NCBI GenBank assembly: GCA_963700515.1
Contig: CAVOXY010000014.1
Coordinates: forward strand, 1-64,000
Length of the DNA: 64,000 nucleotides
Direction of reading: 5' to 3'
Source of the DNA: JAJRVM01 sp963700515
GTDB lineage: Bacteria; Planctomycetota; Planctomycetia; Pirellulales; Pirellulaceae
The notes below the pieces were generated by a model. The model ran no database searches. It was not told the DNA's origin and saw only the letters and a list, made by a program, of their open reading frames with translations. Each line of letters opens with the position of its first letter. Positions within the stretch are counted from its first letter, which is position 1. Positions 58,279 to 64,000 of the stretch are shown here, piece by piece. A program made the translations under genes and the position numbers.

Positions 58279-59646
58279 TTAAGGACGGTTTGGCTGACGA
58301 GTACTCGGTTGGGCCCGCGCAATTTCACCGATCGTCTGGCCGGCGGCATCCTGCAGCACCACCGTCAGCGTGGCGGTCCGAGCAGGGAGTCGGAGAGCCT
58401 GGTCCAGTACGATCGGCTGTCGTGGAGCCACGGCGGGAACAAGCACGTCGCTCTCGAGTAATTCACCCCCTACGTTCGTTGCTTCCCAGACCAATCGCCC
58501 CACGTGAAAGACCCCGAAGCGTCCCGACAACCGCAGTTGCTCGCCTTCACGGCGGCAAGTGAGCGGCTCGGAAACGAGTCCCGCCTCCGTGCAATCGACG
58601 ACCGGGAAGTCGCCGCCAATCCGGCAGGCATACCAGTGATAGATCCATGTGTATTGCTCGGCCGACTGCAGGGATGCGAACGGACTGAGTATCTCGCTTT
58701 CAAAAACGTAAGGGTTTTCCGTGCGGTTGTCAGGCTGGTCGATCCACTTGCCGTAGGCATGGATCCGACCGAGACCATTGTGCCAGAACTCCACACTCGA
58801 TCCATCCGGATACTCCTGCGACGGCTCGAACTGAAAGCGTTGCACGAACACGTCCCCGCGGCGACCGTCGACCGTTGCCACCCAACCTGCATTGCTATCC
58901 AACCCGATCTTACCGACTTCATATCGATACGAGACTTTCATCAAACGGCGCTGAGCGTCGACGCCAAACGATGCGTTCTGCTGCTCGCCAAAAATCACCT
59001 GGTAACCGCGCTCAAAGCGGCTCCGCGGATTGATGGGACACCAAGCTCGCATCAGCGAATTGTAATCGTCACTCTCCTTTAGACTGGCATCCAGTTGCGT
59101 ATGAGCCCAGATACCCCAGCGGCGCGGTTTCGCAGAGATATTCGTCATGGTCGCTTCAACAGACACATGGGTCGAGTTGGAATGCAGCCGAATCATCCTG
59201 CTGAAGCGGATCCCACTCCGCGGATCGTCACGACTCGTCAAGCGTATCCCTGCCGGTTCGACATCCGTGTCGGCCTGATAAGGCTGACCATCCAGCACCG
59301 CGTCGGGAGGACCTGGCCACTGCTGATCGTTATCCCACCCCTGCGGCGCGGGCCAGAGCTTGTCGCCACCGTAATTGAGCCAGCCGCCGTCAGCAGCTAG
59401 TCCGGAAGGCGGCGGCAGCTTGCCGACCAAGACCGGGTTGACCCAGAAGAATTCCTTCTCACCCAAGGCGAACTGGACGATGCGACCGCCCAGGTCCGGT
59501 ACCACGTGCAGGCGCACAACACCGTTGTCCCAGGCATATCCCTGCCAACCCCGATAGCTGGCCGCTCGCGGCGCGTCGGCACGAACGGATAGGCACGAGC
59601 AGGAAGCGACAAGAACAACGATGAGAGTTGCGGATTTCGATTGCAT
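58279..59646 (-). CDS. Secreted DUF4380 protein
   Basis: Intact, about 455 aa. The ATG at 59646 has GGAGG five bases upstream and starts a signal peptide (SATLIVVLVASCSCLSVRA). The body matches DUF4380-type proteins, a beta-rich fold related to galactose-mutarotase/GH-like sandwiches: YAWDNGVVRLHVVPDLGGRI, FFWVNPVLVGKLPPPSGLAA, LNYGGDKLWPAPQGWDND, SRMIRLHSNSTHVSVEATMT and PRRWGIWAHTQLDASLKESD. No catalytic residue is defined for this family. The MFS transporter gene lies upstream on the same strand, 169 bases away. Confidence 0.78.
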   Translation of the reverse strand: MQSKSATLIVVLVASCSCLSVRADAPRAASYRGWQGYAWDNGVVRLHVVPDLGGRIVQFALGEKEFFWVNPVLVGKLPPPSGLAADGGWLNYGGDKLWPAPQGWDNDQQWPGPPDAVLDGQPYQADTDVEPAGIRLTSRDDPRSGIRFSRMIRLHSNSTHVSVEATMTNISAKPRRWGIWAHTQLDASLKESDDYNSLMRAWCPINPRSRFERGYQVIFGEQQNASFGVDAQRRLMKVSYRYEVGKIGLDSNAGWVATVDGRRGDVFVQRFQFEPSQEYPDGSSVEFWHNGLGRIHAYGKWIDQPDNRTENPYVFESEILSPFASLQSAEQYTWIYHWYACRIGGDFPVVDCTEAGLVSEPLTCRREGEQLRLSGRFGVFHVGRLVWEATNVGGELLESDVLVPAVAPRQPIVLDQALRLPARTATLTVVLQDAAGQTIGEIARAQPSTRQPNRP

Positions 59647-59814
59647 GCGTGCCTCCAAAGCGACTCCCGTACTTTTCCCGTACTCTACCACATGCTGGAG
59701 GACCCATGTTGGTCGTCACTTCTCCGGGAGCCGCGACAACGCCGCAGGCAGACATCTCAAGCCCTACAACAAGCAACAAGTAACCAATGACTAGTGACAA
59801 ATGACAAATGACAA

Positions 59815-61150
59815 CTAATCAGGCACTTGATCTTTTGGTTCGGGCAGCCAAAAGCAGAGCACGGACCCGATCGCATAGACAAACAGGGCGACGGCCGCGG
59901 CAGCCAGGGCCGTCGATCTTCCGGGCATCAGCGTGGTCAGCCAGGTGGTGAGCAAGGCGGCAGAAGTGCCCAGCATGCGTCCGCCGATATTCGCGGCGAA
60001 ACTCTCTCCCGTGCCGCGCAGATGCAACGGATACACTCGCGGCAGGTAGTTGCCCCAGAAGCTGAACTGGGCGACCGTGAAGAGCCCCGCAAAGAAGATG
60101 CCCCATTTCAGCAGCTCCAAGTTGTCGCGCGCCGGATAGAAATAGAGCAACGGCAGGAGAATCAAGCCGGGGACCTGGAACAGACGCAACAGACGACCGA
60201 CGGCTGACCACCCAGATCGCCAGCACTGCCAGCAGGAACCGGCCCGCGAGTCCGCCGATTTCCTGGAAAAAGTTCACCGTTGCCGCCGTCTCTTGCTCGA
60301 TCTTTTTCTGCTCAGGGACTGGTTTGCCAGCCGTCATTTCCTTGACTTGTGGCAACGAGGGAACGATCCGCGGCGTGTGCTGCAAGGCTCCGAATGCGGC
60401 ACCGTAGCTGCAGGCAAACATCAACGTCGTGATCATGGTCGTACGTCGCAACTCGGGCGCGAACAACTCGCGAATACTCGGACGCCGCAGCGTTCCCGCC
60501 GCCTTCTTCGCGGCCCACTGCGGTGATTCGGGCAGGAAAGGCCGAATGATGATCAATGGCAACGCCGGAATCACGCCGGATATCAGCGTGTAGCGCCACG
60601 CTTCATGGTTACCGTAGATCGGATACAGAAGGTCGCCATATTGCAGAACCAGGTAGTTGGCACCGGTGACCAGCAGGCCCCCCACGGACGAAAAAGCCTG
60701 CGTGAAACCAAGCACTGCTTCGCGCCGTTTCGGTTCGGGAAACAACTCGGCCAGCCAAGCCACAGCCGCCACAAACTCGACGCACACTCCGATGAATGTC
60801 GTACAGCGAAAAAACAGCAACATGTAGATCGACGTGGAAAAGCCGGACGCGCAGGCGGAGAACGCGTACAGCAAAATACTCCAGACGAGTACTCTGCGCC
60901 GCCCCAATAGGTCGGTCAGATAGCCACCCAGCAGACCAAAGATGCCGCCGGCCATCGCCGGCAGAAAGAACAACATGCTGACCCAGAACTCGAACTCCGG
61001 CGTCCCGGGCTTGGCACCCACCAGATCGAGCAAGGCGGGTCGTACAATCAGCGGCAACATCAGCAGTTCATAGATGTCAAACGCGAACCCAATCGAGGCG
61101 ATGACACAGATGGTCCACTGTACAAACGTGAGTCGGGTTTTGAAGGGCAT
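59815..61150 (-). CDS. Major facilitator superfamily transporter, one frameshift
   Basis: Twelve-helix MFS protein of about 445 aa. Helix 1 is VQWTICVIASIGFAFDIYEL. The signature loop between helices 2 and 3 is GGYLTDLLGRRRVLVW (family GxxxDRxGRR), followed by FRCTTFIGVCVEFVAAVAWL and AELFPEPKRREAVLGFTQAF. Then come GVIPALPLIIIRPFLPESPQ and a charged central loop (EQKKIEQETAATVNFFQEIG). The frame changes near 60200. The last helices continue in the other frame (LELLKWGIFFAGLFTVAQFS, STALAAAAVALFVYAIGSVL). The pattern resembles the sugar/aromatic-acid porter branch with an FDIYE helix-1 motif. Inner membrane; the substrate is unknown. Confidence 0.85.
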
Positions 61151-61225
61151 GCTGTTGGCTATTATCTCAGGAATTGAGCAAGAATGATGGTGAGCCGCAT
61201 ACTTGTGCCCACCCGACCGGTCTGG

Positions 61226-64000
61226 CTACGGTGCGTTCGGAGTCACGACGATGTTGTCGATGAAGATTTCTGCATTCGTGGCATTGCCGTACAACCCCGG
61301 ACTCCCCATCACATTCGGAACTTCATCGCTGGCCGTGATCGTCCACTCTTGCGGCTCAGTCTCCTCGCGCGGCCATACCTTGCCGCGCAACATAGCCTTC
61401 CCGTCTTCGACCGACGCGCACAGTTTCACTCTGTACCAGACGCCCGGTCGCCAGGCAAACGCAGTCGTCTGTGCCATGCGCAACTGGGGTGGCCAGGTGC
61501 GGATCTGCAGTTGCTGTGACTCCCCCATGATATCGAGCGTGTAACGCTGGGCAATAATCCCCATGTCGGGCAGCTTGTCTGGGGTACCTGCCGCCTTCAA
61601 GTCGGCCTGGACGGTATAGTCGTGCAAGTCGGCCATCCCCATCCACGACTGACTGCGCGTACCCTTGGGGATCGTGGATATCTTCACGATCAAAGGCTCG
61701 CCGTCAACCGTACGCGGCTCGTGCCGATACCGAGCGCCGATCCAAGTGATCGGCAGTTGACCGTCGGAAAAATCGAACCGCCAGGGCAGGGGAGGCACAA
61801 CGCGAACGCGTGCTTGCGTGGAGATGTCGCCAATTCGGGCCGTCACCGTGGCGGCAGTATGCTCCCCGCCCGTGGGCGATTGAAATTTCCCGTCGGTGTC
61901 GATCGCCCCGTCGCCTGCCACCGCAAACTGAATCACGTTGGCGGGATGCGGCTGCCGCTGTCCGTGTGCGTTGTAGGCACGTACTTCAAACTGCAGCGAC
62001 TGGCCCGGCTGCAACAACGCCTCCGCCGGTACCAGTTGGATCGATGCTACGTCGGTAGCTGAGCCCGCCGAGGGCTCAGCGGCATCTGCGTTAGTGTTTC
62101 CATCGGTCGGAAGCCTGGCGGCTTCCGCTACGTCGGTAGCTGAGCCCGCCGAGGGCTCAGCAGACGCGGGCTTCGTTACCTGCTTCAGCGGAAGCCTGGC
62201 GGCATCCGCTACGTCGGTAGCTGAGCCCGCCGAGGGCTCAGCAGACGCGGACTTCGTTACCTGCTTCAGCGGCAGCCTGGCGGCATCCGCTACGTCGGTA
62301 GCTGAGCCCGCCGAGGGCTCAGCGGACGCGGACTTCGTTACCTGCTTCAGCGGCAGCCTGGCGGCATCCGCTACGTCGGTAGCTGAGCCCGCCGAGGGCT
62401 CAGCGGACGCGGGCTTCGATACCTGCTTCAGCGGCAGCCTGGCGGCATCCGCTACGTCGGTAGCTGAGCCCGCCGAGGGCTCAGCGGACGCGGGCTTCGT
62501 TACCTGCTTCAGCGGAAGCCTGGCGGCATCCGCTACGTCGGTAGCTGAGCCCGCCGAGGGCTCAGCGGACGCGGGCTTCGTTACCTGCTTCAGCGGAAGC
62601 CTGGCGGCATCCGCTACGTCGGTAGCTGAGCCCGCCGAGGGCTCAGCAGACGCGGGCTTCGTTACCTGCTTCAGCGGAAGCCTGGCGGCATCCGCTACGT
62701 CGGTAGCTGAGCCCGCCGAGGGCTCAGCAGACGCGGGCTTCGATGCCTGCTTCAGCGGAAGCCTGGCGGCATCCGCTACGTCGGTAGCTGAGCCCGCCGA
62801 GGGCTCAGCAGACGCGGGCTTCGATGCCTGCTTCAGCGGAAGCCTGGCGGCATCCGCTACGTCGATCGCTGCCGACTGCTGGTTCTCGGTCCCCAGACAG
62901 TACAATGCGCCGGTGGTCGGCAGGTAGAGTCGTCCGTGCGAGACGATCGGCGAGCCGCCACATTGCTCGCCACCAGGTAATCGAGTGCGAAAGAGCGATT
63001 TGACTCCATCTTCTTGGATCTGCAGTGTGTGAAAGACACCACCGGCCGTGCAGGCATAGATTTTGCCATCCGCCCAAAGCAGGCTGCCACGCATGGAGGT
63101 CCCCAGTTTCATCGTGGTGCCCATCTGCTGCCCGTTGCGGGCATCGAGGACGTGCAGCCCCGCGGCATCATCCACGACGTAAAGTCGCCCGTCGATAATC
63201 AACGGCGAACTCTTGCCGACCGTTAAGTCCTCCATCCGCCACAACTCGCCCGACTTGGTCACATCGCCCGTCTGACGACCGTCGATGGCTGCCATCGCGC
63301 CCATCGATGTGCCGACAATGTTTTCTTCGCTGTGTCCAATGTAGACCGTTTCATCGGCAACAATTGGCGACAGGTTCACACCCCGCCGGGAAAGCTGGTA
63401 GCTCCAGATGACTTTGCCGGTCCGCGGCTGCATCGCATAAACGCTACCGTCACCCGCACCAAAAACGATCGCGGCCTGACCATTGAAGGCCGTGACCAGA
63501 GGCGTGCTGTAAGTCGTGTCTTCCGGTAGTGGCCGCGTGCTGCTGATCCAGACCAGGCGACCATCGTTCTTGTCCAAGGCGAGGACCCGATGTGCGGGCA
63601 GGGCGGTCTCGCCCCAACCAGTCGTGACGCCACTGATGATTACCAGGTCTTCGAACACGACGGGTGTGTTGGTTCGGCCTCCGTAGGTACTCAACATGCC
63701 GAATTCCTCCGACAGGGAGCGAGACCAGACCGTGCGTCCCGTGTCGGCATCGAGGCAGGCGAACAGGCAGCACGACCCCAGGACATACAGCCGGCCGGCT
63801 TGCGGGTCCCCCTCCAGATTCGACCAGCCGATACGTTCACCGGGCACGTCGGACAAGAACACGTTGTACCGGTTCTCCCACAGCTTCGTACCGGTCGCCG
63901 CATCGAGACAGAGGACTTTCTCACCGTCGCGCGGTGTGCGTTTCTTGATCGCGTACGATCGTGTAGAGTTTTCCGCGCATCACGATGGGCGTGGAGATTC
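61226..64000 (-). CDS. PQQ-type beta-propeller protein with ten in-frame 27-aa repeats; 5' end outside the window
   Basis: The gene runs off the window edge; a frame change lies near 63935 (TIVRDQETHT in one frame, GEKVLCLDAATGTKLWENRY in the next). Propeller blades: LFACLDADTGRTVWSRSLSE, DLVIISGVTTGWGETALPAH, RVLALDKNDGRLVWISSTRP, GDGSVYAMQPRTGKVIWSYQ, and GLHVLDARNGQQMGTTMKLG. Ten tandem 27-residue units (SATDVADAARLPLKQ plus an SAEPSAG ending, 62055-62864) follow, then an Ig-like segment (LVPAEALLQPGQSLQFEVRA), and a C-terminal jelly roll (WMGMADLHDYTVQADLKAAG, VWYRVKLCASVEDGKAMLRG). The protein is typical of planctomycete exported propellers, but the repeat block is foreign to the family and seems derived from an intergenic repeat. 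Confidence 0.85.
62055..62864. repeat. 81-bp tandem repeat inside a coding region, ten copies
   Basis: Unit starts (gtagctgag) at 62055 and every 81 bases to 62784. Block 1 is gctgagcccgccgagggctc and block 2 is gaagcctggcggcatcc, at the same offsets (1-26 and 56-77) as in the intergenic 77-bp array at 25213-25777. Each unit then has four extra bases, gtcg, making 81 = 27 codons. The first unit has a different spacer and keeps the ggcttcc form of block 2; the other nine are near identical. Confidence 0.95.

Noticed and set aside
62094..62927. Plus-strand Ser/Ala-rich repeat protein (CFSGSLAASATSVAEPAEGS units)
   Set aside because: Opposite-strand reading of the 81-bp array inside the propeller gene. 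The minus frame continues into recognisable propeller and jelly-roll parts on both sides.

Overview
The window comes from a GC-rich bacterium that is almost certainly a member of the Planctomycetota, most likely near the Pirellulales or Thermoguttaceae. This rests on the mix of secreted protein types typical of that phylum: an SHD1-domain protein, a DUF4380 protein, two PQQ-type beta-propellers, an FG-GAP/VCBS protein, a large cytochrome resembling hydrazine synthase alpha, a J-domain-like N-terminus of the PPDEQPPNHYRLLGI type, and a DUF6513 dihydropteroate-synthase-like protein of C1-cofactor metabolism. No rRNA, tRNA, transposase, phage gene or CRISPR array was recognised. A species cannot be named from the sequence.

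Layout. 1.0-3.1 kb: a fused uridine/pantothenate-kinase-like plus PfkB sugar kinase (minus). 3.8-5.2 kb: a secreted beta-helix protein. 5.8-6.4 kb: an unrecognised protein. 7.3-8.5 kb: an FG-GAP protein. 8.7-9.5 kb: an M55 D-aminopeptidase. 9.6-16.3 kb: a minus-strand pair encoding a HzsA-like dihaem protein and a CBM9-like/NHL-propeller protein. 17.1-18.3 kb: a URO-D-family protein. 18.9-25.9 kb: a large inverted pair of composite repeats enclosing a five-gene minus-strand cassette (TIM-barrel hydrolase-like, SHD1, lipoprotein, membrane protein, zinc ribbon). 26.0-28.2 kb: DHPS-like and SDR genes overlapping in one operon. 28.4-31.9 kb: a membrane PQQ protein and a secreted helical-repeat protein. 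32.4-35.4 kb: two cystathionine gamma-synthase/lyase paralogues. 35.5-36.3 kb: a Cys-rich secreted protein. 37.3-42.7 kb: plus-strand nagB-pta-ackA-DUF4954-acyl carrier protein. 43.4-46.8 kb: a giant J-domain-like/membrane/PEGA-like protein (minus). 47.2-48.8 kb: panD and an M24 peptidase. 49.0-49.8 kb: a trypsin-like protease. 50.6-54.1 kb: a secreted glycosidase-like protein. 54.3-57.0 kb: a hybrid histidine kinase. 58.3-61.2 kb: a DUF4380 protein and an MFS transporter. 61.2 kb to the end: a PQQ-propeller protein carrying ten in-frame 81-bp repeats.

Two features dominate. First, about half of the genes, including conserved metabolic ones such as ackA, are interrupted by single-base frameshifts while the flanking frames stay well conserved. 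At ackA the shift lies at a G6 run. This looks more like base-calling error in a lightly polished assembly than real gene decay. Second, the intergenic space is rich in palindromes and tandem repeats. One family occurs both as an intergenic 77-bp array (25.2-25.8 kb) and, with four extra bases per unit, as an 81-bp in-frame array inside the last gene.

Functionally the window combines polymer scavenging (secreted propellers, glycosidase-like and beta-helix proteins, amino-sugar deamination, MFS uptake), acetyl-phosphate/acetate metabolism (pta-ackA) tied to an acyl carrier protein and a DUF4954 hexapeptide-repeat protein, sulfur amino acid metabolism, and cofactor synthesis (panD; a pterin enzyme probably serving tetrahydromethanopterin).
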